Positions 1 to 7,370 of a stretch of 25,624 bases of DNA are shown piece by piece. A program made the translations under genes and the position numbers. Within the stretch, counting starts at the first letter, position 1; the number at the start of each line of letters is the position of its first letter. The notes beneath the pieces were generated by a model. That model did not search any database. It was not told the origin of the DNA and worked only from the letters and a program-made list of their open reading frames with translations. This DNA comes from Acidocella sp. (GTDB lineage Bacteria > Pseudomonadota > Alphaproteobacteria > Acetobacterales > Acetobacteraceae): contig JAQNCU010000005.1 in NCBI GenBank assembly GCA_029077775.1, positions 1-25,624 of the forward strand. The letters run 5' to 3'.

Positions 1-621
1 AAGCAATATCGTGGCGGCCAGCGGCAGCGCCCCGCCCATTATGGCGGCAATCGCCACGCGCGGCCTCGGGTGTCGGTGCATAAGCACCGCGAAGATCACC
101 GGCGCCTCGAACACCATGACATATTTGGTCATGAAGGCGAGCCCGAGGAACAACCCGGTAAGGAACCAAGCGCGGGTTGTGAGCGCGGTGAACATCGCCA
201 GCGCCGTGAAGCTCGCCATGAATAATTCGGTATTGGAAGACAACCCGTCATTACTCAGCGAGACGATGATCAGCACAATAGCGGCGGCGGCGGCGGCCAG
301 ACGATCGGCGGTGAGGGTTTCCGTGATTTTAAAGACCGTGAACGCCAGCATGGCCACGAACACCATCATGGCGACCCTGATCGCGGCGATCCCCGGAATC
401 ACCGTCTGAAACACCGCGAAAATCGCGTAAATGCCGATCGGTTTGTTGTCCCAGATGGTCGTGTACGGCAAATGCCCGGCCCGCCACGCCGCGGCCATCA
501 GGTAATACAGGCTCTCATCCCAATCGATCACGGACCGGTGCAGCACGGGCAGACGCGTGAGCACGGCACCGGCGACGCAGAGCAAGGCAATGATCTGGTC
601 TTTAGGAACCCGCTTCGTCAC
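1..621 (-). CDS. ArnT/PMT-like (GT39/GT83) membrane glycosyltransferase, C-terminus cut off by window edge
   Basis: An open minus-strand frame of 207 codons runs off the left edge with no stop. It starts at a GTG (619-621). A TTG 15 nt upstream is also in frame and neither has a strong Shine-Dalgarno, so the start is uncertain. The visible protein has an N-terminal hydrophobic helix, then an acidic luminal motif at about residues 34-36 (W-D-E) and a D-N-K-P-I-G segment at about residues 60-65. This is the layout of lipid-linked-sugar glycosyltransferases of the ArnT/PMT clan, where the acidic residue is catalytic. Further hydrophobic helices follow. Such enzymes sit in the inner membrane and move a sugar from a polyprenyl phosphate donor to lipid A, protein or another acceptor; the acceptor cannot be told here. 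It lies 37 nt downstream of the alcohol dehydrogenase stop on the same strand, so co-transcription is possible. The family call is fairly secure, the substrate is unknown. Confidence 0.72.
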   Translation of the reverse strand, partial: MTKRVPKDQIIALLCVAGAVLTRLPVLHRSVIDWDESLYYLMAAAWRAGHLPYTTIWDNKPIGIYAIFAVFQTVIPGIAAIRVAMMVFVAMLAFTVFKITETLTADRLAAAAAAIVLIIVSLSNDGLSSNTELFMASFTALAMFTALTTRAWFLTGLFLGLAFMTKYVMVFEAPVIFAVLMHRHPRPRVAIAAIMGGALPLAATILL

Positions 622-658
622 GTCACCAGTTTGCAAAGCCAGCCCAGATTGTCCAGGG

Positions 659-1762
659 TCAGGGGCGCAAAACCGGCTTCAGTACCGACCCATCCTCCGA
701 GGCCGCGCAGGCGAGGTTGATATCTTTCAGGTCATAAAATTTGATCAGTTTATCAAACGGAAAGCGCCCCTGTTTCCAAAGCTCAATCAACTGCGGGATG
801 AAGATATCGGCGTTGCTATCACCCTCCACCACGCCTTTGATGGTCCGGCCAAACAGAATGTTGTTCATATCAAAAGCCACATCCGTGCCCAGCGGCGCGG
901 CCCCGATCAGCCCGCATGTGCCGGTCACACGCAATGCCTCCACAGCCTGCCGGAACACTTTCGGCACGCCCGTACATTCCACCGAATAATGCGCGCCGAG
1001 CCCGCCGGTCAGCGCCTGCACGGCGGCAACCGCGTCCTCCCGCCCGCCATTGACCATATGCGTCGCCCCTAACGCCAAAGCCAGCTTCAGCCTGGAATCG
1101 TTCAAATCCACCGCAATGATGGTGGTGCAGCCGACAATGCGCGCCGCCATAATCGCCGCCATGCCGACAGAGCCCGCGCCGAACACCGCAATCGACGACC
1201 CGGCATGGGGACGCAGCGCGTTGATCACGGTGCCAGCCCCGGTCGATATCCCGCACCCCAGCGGCCCCATCAGTTCGAGCGGCACGGATTTATCGATTTT
1301 TACCACATTGCGCGCCTTGGCCAGCGCGAAATCGCCAAAGGATGACTGGCAGAAAAAACAACCCGAGATGCGTTCGCCGGTTTTGCCAGTGAGCGGCGAG
1401 CTGCCATCCGCCCGCCCGCCGCCAAAATTATACCCGAAGAATTCCAGGCAATAAGGTGCCTTGCCAGCCTCACAATTGGCGCATTTGCCGCAGGAGCCAA
1501 AGGCCATCACCACATGGTCGCCCGGCTGCACCTTGGTCACCGCACTGCCCACACGCTCCACCACGCCCGCGCCCTCATGCCCCAGCACGGCGGGCAGAGG
1601 GGTTGGATAATACTGGTCCCGCACTACGATATCAGTATGGCAAACGCCCGTTCCCTTGATGCGAATAATCACCTCGTCGGGGCGCGGGTCCTCGATGGTG
1701 ATCGTCTCGATGGCAAAAGGCGCTTTGGCCTCGCGGGCAACCGCGGCGGTGCATTGCAGCAT
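659..1762 (-). CDS. Zinc-dependent NAD(P) alcohol dehydrogenase, benzyl/aryl-alcohol dehydrogenase-like
   Basis: A 367-residue medium-chain dehydrogenase that would interconvert primary alcohols and aldehydes in the cytosol. Catalytic zinc ligands are visible as C41 (in GTGVCHTD), H62 with E63 (GHEGAG) and C170 (GPLGCG). The structural zinc site is C91, C94, C97 and C105. The Rossmann glycine motif GAGSVG lies near residue 195 and is followed by an acidic end of the next strand (AVDLND), which favours NAD over NADP. The pattern around GHEGAGVVERVGSAV and GPLGCGISTGAG resembles TOL-type benzyl-alcohol dehydrogenases, so aromatic alcohols are the likely substrates, but this is inference. I chose ATG 1762 because GAGGAA lies 7 nt upstream; a longer reading from 1801 adds 13 residues without support. 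It is divergent from the HDAC-like gene across about 59 nt. Confidence 0.88.
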   Translation of the reverse strand: MLQCTAAVAREAKAPFAIETITIEDPRPDEVIIRIKGTGVCHTDIVVRDQYYPTPLPAVLGHEGAGVVERVGSAVTKVQPGDHVVMAFGSCGKCANCEAGKAPYCLEFFGYNFGGGRADGSSPLTGKTGERISGCFFCQSSFGDFALAKARNVVKIDKSVPLELMGPLGCGISTGAGTVINALRPHAGSSIAVFGAGSVGMAAIMAARIVGCTTIIAVDLNDSRLKLALALGATHMVNGGREDAVAAVQALTGGLGAHYSVECTGVPKVFRQAVEALRVTGTCGLIGAAPLGTDVAFDMNNILFGRTIKGVVEGDSNADIFIPQLIELWKQGRFPFDKLIKFYDLKDINLACAASEDGSVLKPVLRP

Positions 1763-1821
1763 GTCTGGTTTCCTCAGATTATGGTTGTTGGACATAACCA
1801 TCCGGCCAGATTCACCGCGTC

Positions 1822-2940
1822 ATGTCAAACCTTGCAGCGCCACGCATGACCCTCGTGCCGCCCGCCTTCATCGGCAGCGAGATCTACCGGCTGGAGGTTT
1901 TCGCCCCTCCGCACCCGCTGGCCATGCCGCGCGCCATGCTGGTGCGCGATTTATGCGCCGCGCTGGGCTGGCTGGCTGAGCGCCAGTATTTTGAGGCCGC
2001 CATGGCAACCGACGCTGAATTATGCGCTTTCCACGATGCCGATTACATCGCCGCTCTGCACCGGGCCGAGCATGATTCTGCGTTACCCCCGGCTGTTGCG
2101 GCCCGCACCCGCATCGGGCTCGACGGCAATGTGATCCATAAAGCGGTTTTTCGGCGGCCTGCCATCTCTGTCGGCGGCGCGTTACTGGCGGCGGGTATGC
2201 TGGCGGGCGGTGTGCCCGTTTATGCGCCCGGCGTGGGCAACCACCATGGCAGGCGCGCCCAGGCCAGCGGGTTCTGCTTTGTGAACGACATCGCGCTCGC
2301 CATCATCCGGTTGCGGGCCTTGGGGATAAAGCGGATCGCCTATGTCGATCTCGACGCGCATCACGGTGACGGGGTGGAGACCGCCTTCGCCGATGATCCC
2401 GATGTTTTGACCCTCTCGGTGCATGAATCTGGCCGCTGGCCGCGCAGCGGCGGGCAGAGCGACCCCGCCCGGGCGATCTATAATTTTCCCGTACCGCCCG
2501 GGTTCAACGATTCGGAGATGAATTTTCTGTTGGCCCACGCCATTTCGCCCCTGGTTCGCAATTTCCAGCCCGAGGCATTGCTGATTCTGCCCGGCGCCGA
2601 CGCCCTGGCCGATGACAGCATGAGCCGCCTTATGCTCTCCAACAACGCGATCTGGGATGCCGTGCGCCTGTTACGGTCATTGGCCCCGCGCGTGGCGGTG
2701 TTTGGCGGCGGCGGGTATAACCCGTTTGCGCTGGCCCGCTGCTGGGCAGGAATTTTTGGAATCTTAAACGGATTTCCGCTACCAGATACATTACCTTATG
2801 CAGCGCAGGCCCTGCTCCGCGATTTGGTGTATCACCGCCACGGCAACCGGGCGCTGCCCGGGCATTGGGTGCAAACATTGCGGGACCCGCCAAACCCTGG
2901 CGGCCTGCGTGATGAGGTTTTGGCGATGGAGGTGTCATGA
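1822..2940 (+). CDS. Histone deacetylase family protein (AcuC/HDAC-like amidohydrolase)
   Basis: A 372-residue cytosolic zinc amidohydrolase of the arginase/deacetylase fold. The catalytic pieces are present: tandem His at 141-142 followed by ASGFCFVND, the metal pair D178 and H180 (YVDLDAHHGDG), a third metal Asp at D260 (PGADAL) and the catalytic Tyr Y299 in GGGGYNP. Bacterial members remove acetyl groups from lysines (AcuC on acetyl-CoA synthetase) or from acetylpolyamines; this substrate cannot be read from sequence. The segment before the His pair (GVGNHH) differs from the common GGLHH, so it is a divergent subgroup. The first ATG (1822) is used; ATG 1846 is an alternative and neither has a clear Shine-Dalgarno. 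Its last codons overlap the DUF192 gene start in an ATGA, so the two are probably co-translated. Confidence 0.85.
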   Translation: MSNLAAPRMTLVPPAFIGSEIYRLEVFAPPHPLAMPRAMLVRDLCAALGWLAERQYFEAAMATDAELCAFHDADYIAALHRAEHDSALPPAVAARTRIGLDGNVIHKAVFRRPAISVGGALLAAGMLAGGVPVYAPGVGNHHGRRAQASGFCFVNDIALAIIRLRALGIKRIAYVDLDAHHGDGVETAFADDPDVLTLSVHESGRWPRSGGQSDPARAIYNFPVPPGFNDSEMNFLLAHAISPLVRNFQPEALLILPGADALADDSMSRLMLSNNAIWDAVRLLRSLAPRVAVFGGGGYNPFALARCWAGIFGILNGFPLPDTLPYAAQALLRDLVYHRHGNRALPGHWVQTLRDPPNPGGLRDEVLAMEVS

Positions 2941-3416
2941 AGGCGTTGATCTTGGGCGTAATGGCGGTGGCAATGCTGGGCGGGGTGGCGCGCGCGCAGG
3001 ACGCCGACCCCACAGGCCCGCAGCCAAAATTGCCCACCACGCCCCTGACAATCGAGACCAGCAGCGGCAAAACCTACCATTTCACGGTCGAATTGCCGGT
3101 TACCGCCATGCAGCAGGAAACCGGCGAGATGTTCCGCACCTCCATCCCGGCGGATGCGGGCATGTTGTTCGTCTGGGCCCAGCCGGAGGTCTCTGAAATG
3201 TGGATGAAAAACTGCCCGGTGCCCGAGGATATGGTGAATATCGGCGCCGATGGCCTGATCAAATCGATCAATGAGGACACCATCCCCTATAGCCTCAAAC
3301 CGCTCTCCAGCGTCGTTCCCGTGGTCGCGACCCTGGAATTACAAGGCGGAATCACCGCGGCGGATGATATCAATGTCGGCGACCGGGTCATTGCCAAGCC
3401 GTTGGGCGGCGGCTAG
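2937..3416 (+). CDS. Exported DUF192 family protein
   Basis: A 159-residue protein with a Sec-type signal peptide (MKA, hydrophobic core, cleavage near ARAQ-D at about residue 21). The mature part fits DUF192: a beta-strand start with TVELP, a GMLFVW segment at about residues 79-84, a W-M-K-N-C stretch where the family usually has M-x-N-T, a dG-L-I-x-S-I strand, and a C-terminal VATLELQGG...INVGDRV motif. The function of DUF192 is not established. Members are small periplasmic or secreted beta-rich domains. The ATG overlaps the HDAC-like stop codon by 4 nt. The TAG stop lies in a CTAGAGC sequence, a tip motif shared with the palindromic repeats further on, but no hairpin follows here. tRNA-Pro starts 13 nt after the stop. 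Confidence 0.82.
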   Translation: MKALILGVMAVAMLGGVARAQDADPTGPQPKLPTTPLTIETSSGKTYHFTVELPVTAMQQETGEMFRTSIPADAGMLFVWAQPEVSEMWMKNCPVPEDMVNIGADGLIKSINEDTIPYSLKPLSSVVPVVATLELQGGITAADDINVGDRVIAKPLGGG

Positions 3417-3429
3417 AGCCGTGGCAGTT

Positions 3430-3506
3430 CGGGGCGTGGCGCAGCCTGGTAGCGCGCTTGTTTTGGGTACAAGAGGCCCCCGGTTCGAATCCGGGCGCCC
3501 CGACCA
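3430..3506 (+). tRNA. tRNA-Pro (anticodon TGG), CCA encoded
   Basis: A full cloverleaf can be drawn. The acceptor arm CGGGGCG (3430-3436) pairs with CGCCCCG (3496-3502), followed by discriminator A and an encoded CCA (3504-3506). The anticodon stem CTTGT/ACAAG encloses loop TTTGGGT with anticodon TGG, which reads proline codons. The T arm CCCGG-TTCGAAT-CCGGG is canonical. Length is 77 nt. It lies between the DUF192 gene and the NDUFS4-like gene on the same strand. Confidence 0.97.
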
Positions 3507-3527
3507 GTTGGCAAACAGGAGGGTTTG

Positions 3528-3833
3528 ATGCGCGCACGGATTTTTTTACCCCCTAAATCCGCGATGCAGTCCGGCACCGCCAAAACCCATCGCTGGGTGC
3601 TGGAATACGAGCCCGAAACCGCAAAACGCCGCGACCCGCTTATGGGCTGGACAGGCAGCGACGATATGCGCCAACAAATCAAACTTAGCTTCGACACAGT
3701 TGAGGCCGCCATCGCCTACGCCAAGGCCCACAACATCCCCTACGACCTGGAAATTCCCGCCGCGCGCAAACGCGGCGTCAAATCATACGCCGATAATTTC
3801 CGTGCCGACCGCCGGGAAAACTGGACGCATTAG
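3528..3833 (+). CDS. NADH dehydrogenase accessory subunit, NDUFS4-like (ETC complex I subunit conserved region)
   Basis: A 101-residue protein that matches the alphaproteobacterial relative of mitochondrial complex I subunit NDUFS4 (18 kDa). Diagnostic stretches are the start ARIFLPPKSAMQSG, then WVLEYEP, DPLMGWTGSDD, a helix with AIAYAKAHNI, and the C-terminal KSYADNF...DRRENWTH. In mitochondria and in Paracoccus this subunit binds the peripheral arm of complex I and helps assembly and stability. ATG 3528 is preceded by a perfect AGGAGG (3517-3522) at 5 nt; the TTG just before it is not needed. It sits directly after tRNA-Pro and is convergent with the dioxygenase gene. Confidence 0.9.
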   Translation: MRARIFLPPKSAMQSGTAKTHRWVLEYEPETAKRRDPLMGWTGSDDMRQQIKLSFDTVEAAIAYAKAHNIPYDLEIPAARKRGVKSYADNFRADRRENWTH

Positions 3834-3859
3834 CAACATCTCCAACCCCACGACTCACC

Positions 3860-4651
3860 CTACCCAGAGTGCGAAAACGCATAAGCATCCATCCGCAAAA
3901 ACCCGAACTCCACCGATCTGTGCAGCCTGCGCGCGGTGATATCGGCCCCCGCCGCGCCCATCGCCACGAATAGCGGCAACAAATGCTCCTCGGTCGGGTG
4001 CTCCTCGGCGGCAAACGGCGCGCGGGTGCGGTAATCGACCAGCGATGCCGCATCCCCGGCCACAATGCGCGCATCCATCCAGTCGGAAAATTCGGTCACA
4101 TCGGCACTCTCCGGCGCGTCGAGCGCCGCCCGGCCATGGCCGAACCGGCGCAGATCATGCGTGAAGCTGCCGCTGCCCAGCACCAGCACATCTTGGTCCA
4201 CCAAGGGGCGCAACGCCGCCCCCATCGCCAGATGGTGGCGCGGCCCCTGGCCCGCGAGCAGTGATATCTGCGCCACCGGAATATCCGCATCCGGATAGGC
4301 CAGCATCAAGGGCACCCAGGCCCCGTGGTCCAGCCCGCGTCCGTGGTCAATGGTGCCGGGAATGCCGGATGCGCCCAGCAACTCCACGGCGCGTGCCGCC
4401 AGTTCCGGTGCGGCGGGCGGGTCGTAGCGCAACGCGTATAAAGCCGGGGGGAAGCCATGGAAGTCATGGATCGTGGTGTTGCTAACAGGCGCGCTTACAC
4501 AGGGCGATGCGCGCTCCCAGTGCGCGGAGGCCACCAATATGGCGCGCGGGCGGGGGCGGTCCGTGCCCAATCTCTCCAAAAAATGCCGCGCCGGGCTATC
4601 CATCAACGCGGTCATCGGCGAGCCATGGCTGATGAACATCGGTTCGATCAT
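3860..4651 (-). CDS. LigB/DODA-type class III extradiol ring-cleavage dioxygenase (YgiD-like)
   Basis: A 263-residue protein (E. coli YgiD is of similar length) of the 4,5-DOPA extradiol dioxygenase family. These metal enzymes open catechol-type rings next to the hydroxyls. Candidate metal and catalytic residues are H9 (FISHGSPM), H44 (ASAHWE), the D108-H109 pair (GLDHGAWVPL), H165 (SFTHDLRRF) and H218/H223 (EEHPTEEHLLPL). The order and spacing fit the family. A GTG at 4702 overlaps the pheA stop as GTGA and would add 17 residues; the internal ATG at 4651 matches the family's N-terminus better, so the start is uncertain. It is third in a minus-strand run after kdsB and pheA, which places a catechol-cleaving enzyme beside phenylalanine synthesis. 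The true substrate is unknown. Confidence 0.85.
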   Translation of the reverse strand: MIEPMFISHGSPMTALMDSPARHFLERLGTDRPRPRAILVASAHWERASPCVSAPVSNTTIHDFHGFPPALYALRYDPPAAPELAARAVELLGASGIPGTIDHGRGLDHGAWVPLMLAYPDADIPVAQISLLAGQGPRHHLAMGAALRPLVDQDVLVLGSGSFTHDLRRFGHGRAALDAPESADVTEFSDWMDARIVAGDAASLVDYRTRAPFAAEEHPTEEHLLPLFVAMGAAGADITARRLHRSVEFGFLRMDAYAFSHSG

Positions 4652-4698
4652 GAACGGGATTTGGTATGCAATGTCCGCCCGCACAAGCCCCGCACCCC

Positions 4699-5547
4699 TC
4701 ACCTTGGCGCGGATTGCGCAAGCCGGTACGGGTCGGCCCGGTATGTGCCCATGATTTTGATCTCGCTCGAGAAGAACGCCAGCTCCTCCAGCGCGCGGGC
4801 CAGGCCCGGATGCGCCGGATGGCCATCCACCTCAACCAGAAACTGCGTCGCGGTGAACGTTCCATTGACCATATAGCTCTCCAGCTTGGTCATGTTCACA
4901 CCATTGGTGGCAAACCCGCCCAGCGCCTTATACAAAGCCGCAGGCACGTTGCGGACCTTGAAGACAAAACTGGTCATCAGATCGGGGGTCTCAGGCGGTG
5001 GGGTCTCGGCGGTTTTCGCCATCACGTAAAACCGGGTGGTGTTGTGCGCCTCATCCTCGACATTGCGGCGCAATATCGTCAGCCCATGCAGGTCCCCGGC
5101 CAAGGCGGAGGCGATGGCCGCATCCTCAAGCGTGCCCAGCCTTGCCACAATCTCCGCCGCCCCGGCGGTGTCATAGGCCACCATCGGCGTCGCCCCCAAC
5201 TCACGGATCAACCGCCGCACCTGCCCCAGCGCCACGGGATGCGAATGCACGCGCTTGATGCTGTCCAGGGCGGCGCCAGGAATCGCCAGCAGGCAATGCT
5301 CCACGCGCAGGAATTTCTCGCCGATGATCGACAAGCCGCTGCCCGGCAGCAGGCTGTGCATATCCGCCACCCGCCCGGCCAGTGAGTTCTCCGGCGGCAG
5401 CATCGCCAGGCTGGCCCGGCCCTCATGCACCGCCGCAATCGCGGTCTCAAAGCTCTCACAGGGCAAAGTGGTCATGTCGGGGAAGGCGATCCGGCAGGCG
5501 AGGTCGGAATACGCGCCAAACTGGCCTTGAAATGCAATCATCGACAT
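4699..5547 (-). CDS. pheA: Prephenate dehydratase
   Basis: A 282-residue monofunctional prephenate dehydratase that turns prephenate into phenylpyruvate for phenylalanine synthesis. It has no N-terminal chorismate mutase domain. The catalytic domain begins FQGQFGAYS, contains PPENSLAG at about 51-58 (the family usually has PIENS) and ends with the catalytic T171-R172-F173 (NTTRFYV). A C-terminal ACT domain (about 192-270) with GVNMTKLES is the phenylalanine-sensing part, so feedback inhibition is expected. I start at ATG 5547, which has a GGGGG run 8 nt upstream. ATG 5562 is longer, and ATG 5541 would overlap the kdsB stop as ATGA. Translation is probably coupled to kdsB. Confidence 0.93.
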   Translation of the reverse strand: MSMIAFQGQFGAYSDLACRIAFPDMTTLPCESFETAIAAVHEGRASLAMLPPENSLAGRVADMHSLLPGSGLSIIGEKFLRVEHCLLAIPGAALDSIKRVHSHPVALGQVRRLIRELGATPMVAYDTAGAAEIVARLGTLEDAAIASALAGDLHGLTILRRNVEDEAHNTTRFYVMAKTAETPPPETPDLMTSFVFKVRNVPAALYKALGGFATNGVNMTKLESYMVNGTFTATQFLVEVDGHPAHPGLARALEELAFFSSEIKIMGTYRADPYRLAQSAPR

Positions 5548-6281
5548 ATGCCATGCCCCCAATTCGCCCGCGCCGCCGCGAGGTCCGCTGGCGTATCCAC
5601 ACCAAAAGGTGCCGCCGCCACCCGCGCCACACCCATGCGCATCCCCGCCTCCAACGCCCGCAACTGTTCCAGTTTCTCACGGCGTTCCAACGCCGATGGC
5701 GGCAAGGCCACAAACCGCGCCAGCGCCGCGCGCCGGTACGCGTAAATCCCGATATGATGCCATAACGGCCCATCGCCCGCTGGCACAGGCAAACGGGAAA
5801 AATACAGCGCCGGGGCAATATCGGAACCCGGCGCGAACGCACACGCACACTTCACCACAGACAGCGCCTGCGCCTCGGCATCGCTCAAAACCGGCGCGAC
5901 CAGCGTTGCGATATCGCAAGCCGGGTTGGTCAAGGGTGCCAGTACGGCATGCAGATAGGTGGGGTCGATGCCCGGCAGATCGCCCTGCAAATTCACCACC
6001 ACATCGTGCACGCCCGCCGGGTCCAGGGCCATCAGCGCGGCATGGATACGGTCGGAGCCCGAGGGTAAATCCGGGTCGGTCATCACCGCCTGTCCGCCAG
6101 CTTTGCGCACGGCATCGGCAATCTCAGGCTCCGCGCACGCCACCGCCACGGGCCCGAGGCCGGAGTCCAGCGCCCGGCGCAAAACCTGCACGATCATCGG
6201 CACCCCGCCGATTTCCGCCAGAACCTTGGCTGGCAGCCGGGTAGAGCCCAGCCGCGCAGGAATAAGAATGATGGGTGTCAT
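5538..6281 (-). CDS. kdsB: 3-deoxy-manno-octulosonate cytidylyltransferase (CMP-Kdo synthetase)
   Basis: A 247-residue enzyme that activates Kdo with CTP to give CMP-Kdo, the donor for the lipid A-Kdo step of lipopolysaccharide synthesis. Visible motifs are the N-terminal nucleotide loop PARLGSTRLPAK, SGSDR at about residues 74-78, VNLQGDLP (metal and sugar site), the late GIYAYRR, ALERREKLEQLRALE and GVDTPADL. All are normal for KdsB and length is typical. The start ATG 6281 has a GAGG about 10 nt upstream. It is first in the kdsB-pheA-dioxygenase run and divergent from the cytochrome c gene across about 92 nt. Confidence 0.95.
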   Translation of the reverse strand: MTPIILIPARLGSTRLPAKVLAEIGGVPMIVQVLRRALDSGLGPVAVACAEPEIADAVRKAGGQAVMTDPDLPSGSDRIHAALMALDPAGVHDVVVNLQGDLPGIDPTYLHAVLAPLTNPACDIATLVAPVLSDAEAQALSVVKCACAFAPGSDIAPALYFSRLPVPAGDGPLWHHIGIYAYRRAALARFVALPPSALERREKLEQLRALEAGMRMGVARVAAAPFGVDTPADLAAARANWGHGICR

Positions 6282-6302
6282 GGCACGATGCCTCTATCCA
6301 AC

Positions 6303-6330
6303 TTGTAGCACCCGACTAAATCGCTATAGG
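6303..6330 (+). promoter_or_regulatory. Possible sigma70-type promoter for the cytochrome c gene
   Basis: TTGTAG (6303-6308), a 16-nt spacer and TATAGG (6325-6330) lie in the divergent kdsB/cytochrome c gap, about 43 nt before the ATG at 6374. Both boxes match the consensus only in part, so this is a weak call made by eye. Confidence 0.3.
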
Positions 6331-6373
6331 GGAGAGCGCAATTGCGGCACTGCGGAAGGATTGAGGGTCGGGC

Positions 6374-7369
6374 ATGAGCAACACGGGTAAAGACAGTTTG
6401 CTGGGCAATAAAATCGCGGCCGGGCTGCTCACCGCCGGGCTGATTTTCTGGGGCGCCAACCGGATCGCCAATAGCATAGTGCCCGATGACGCGCCGAAAA
6501 CGCCCGCCATCAAGCTCACCGGCCTGTCCACCGCAGCACCGCCCGCCGCTGCCGCCGTCGGCCTCGTCTCCATTATCCCGATGATCGCCACCGCCGATGT
6601 CTCAAAAGGCATGGCCTTTGTGCAGCAGCAATGCTCGGCGTGTCACACGCTGAATGCCGGGGGCGCCGCGGGTGTCGGGCCGAATTTATACAATGTTCTG
6701 GGCAGCCCGATGTTCGCGGGTGGCGGGTTTGCCTATTCCGACGCGGTCAAGGCCAAAGCCAAGGGCAACTGGAATTACGACACCATGAACGCCTGGCTGG
6801 CTGCCCCCAGCAGCTATGCACCCGGCACCGCCATGTCTTACCCCGGCATTAAAAACGACCAGACCCGCGCCGATGTCGTGGCCTATTTGCGCACACTCGC
6901 CGCGAGCCCCATCGCCTTGCCGAGTGCCGCCGCCGTTAAGGCCGCCAGCGCACCCGCCGCCGTGGCGGCCACCGCAACATCCACCGGCACCCCGCCCCCC
7001 GCACCCAGCATCGACACGCTGTTCGCCAAGGCCGATATCAGCAAAGGCAGCGCCCTGGTCGCCCAGCAATGCTCGGCCTGCCACGCCCTGAACAAAGGCG
7101 GTGCGGCGGGCGTCGGGCCTGATTTATACGGTATTGTGGGGGCAAAAATGTTCTCCGCCGCCGGGTTCTCATATTCCTCGGCCGTCCAGGCCAAGGCCGG
7201 GCCGGTCTGGACCCCGGATACCATCAGCGAGTGGCTAAAAGACCCGCAAGCCTTCGCGCCCGGCACCGCCATGTCCTATCCCGGCATCAAAAACGACCAG
7301 ACCCGCGCCGATGTCATTGCCTATCTCAACAAAAACTCTGACGCGCCGGTTAAGCTGCCCGGCACCTGA
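6374..7369 (+). CDS. Membrane-anchored cytochrome c with two tandem class I haem domains
   Basis: A 331-residue protein. An N-terminal hydrophobic helix (about 10-27) would anchor it in the inner membrane with the rest in the periplasm. Haem domain 1 (about 73-175) has C87-S-A-C90-H91 and an axial Met154. An Ala/Pro-rich linker (about 180-212) leads to domain 2 (about 217-320) with C233-S-A-C236-H237 and Met300. The domains are near copies, and a 20-residue block ending in QTRADV is identical in both. A single-haem anchored cytochrome of this kind (CycM/cytochrome c552 type) shuttles electrons from the bc1 complex to terminal oxidases; two domains could widen reach or rate, which is inference. 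A GAGGG precedes the ATG by about 6 nt. The HisN-like gene starts 1 nt after the stop. Confidence 0.92.
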   Translation: MSNTGKDSLLGNKIAAGLLTAGLIFWGANRIANSIVPDDAPKTPAIKLTGLSTAAPPAAAAVGLVSIIPMIATADVSKGMAFVQQQCSACHTLNAGGAAGVGPNLYNVLGSPMFAGGGFAYSDAVKAKAKGNWNYDTMNAWLAAPSSYAPGTAMSYPGIKNDQTRADVVAYLRTLAASPIALPSAAAVKAASAPAAVAATATSTGTPPPAPSIDTLFAKADISKGSALVAQQCSACHALNKGGAAGVGPDLYGIVGAKMFSAAGFSYSSAVQAKAGPVWTPDTISEWLKDPQAFAPGTAMSYPGIKNDQTRADVIAYLNKNSDAPVKLPGT

Positions 7370-7370
7370 C

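Noticed and set aside
11..409. Plus-strand open frame of 132 codons
   Set aside because: It is antisense to the glycosyltransferase frame, whose minus-strand product has clear family motifs and membrane helices.
4666..5385. Plus-strand open frame of 239 codons opposite pheA
   Set aside because: Gln/His/Arg-rich shadow of pheA.
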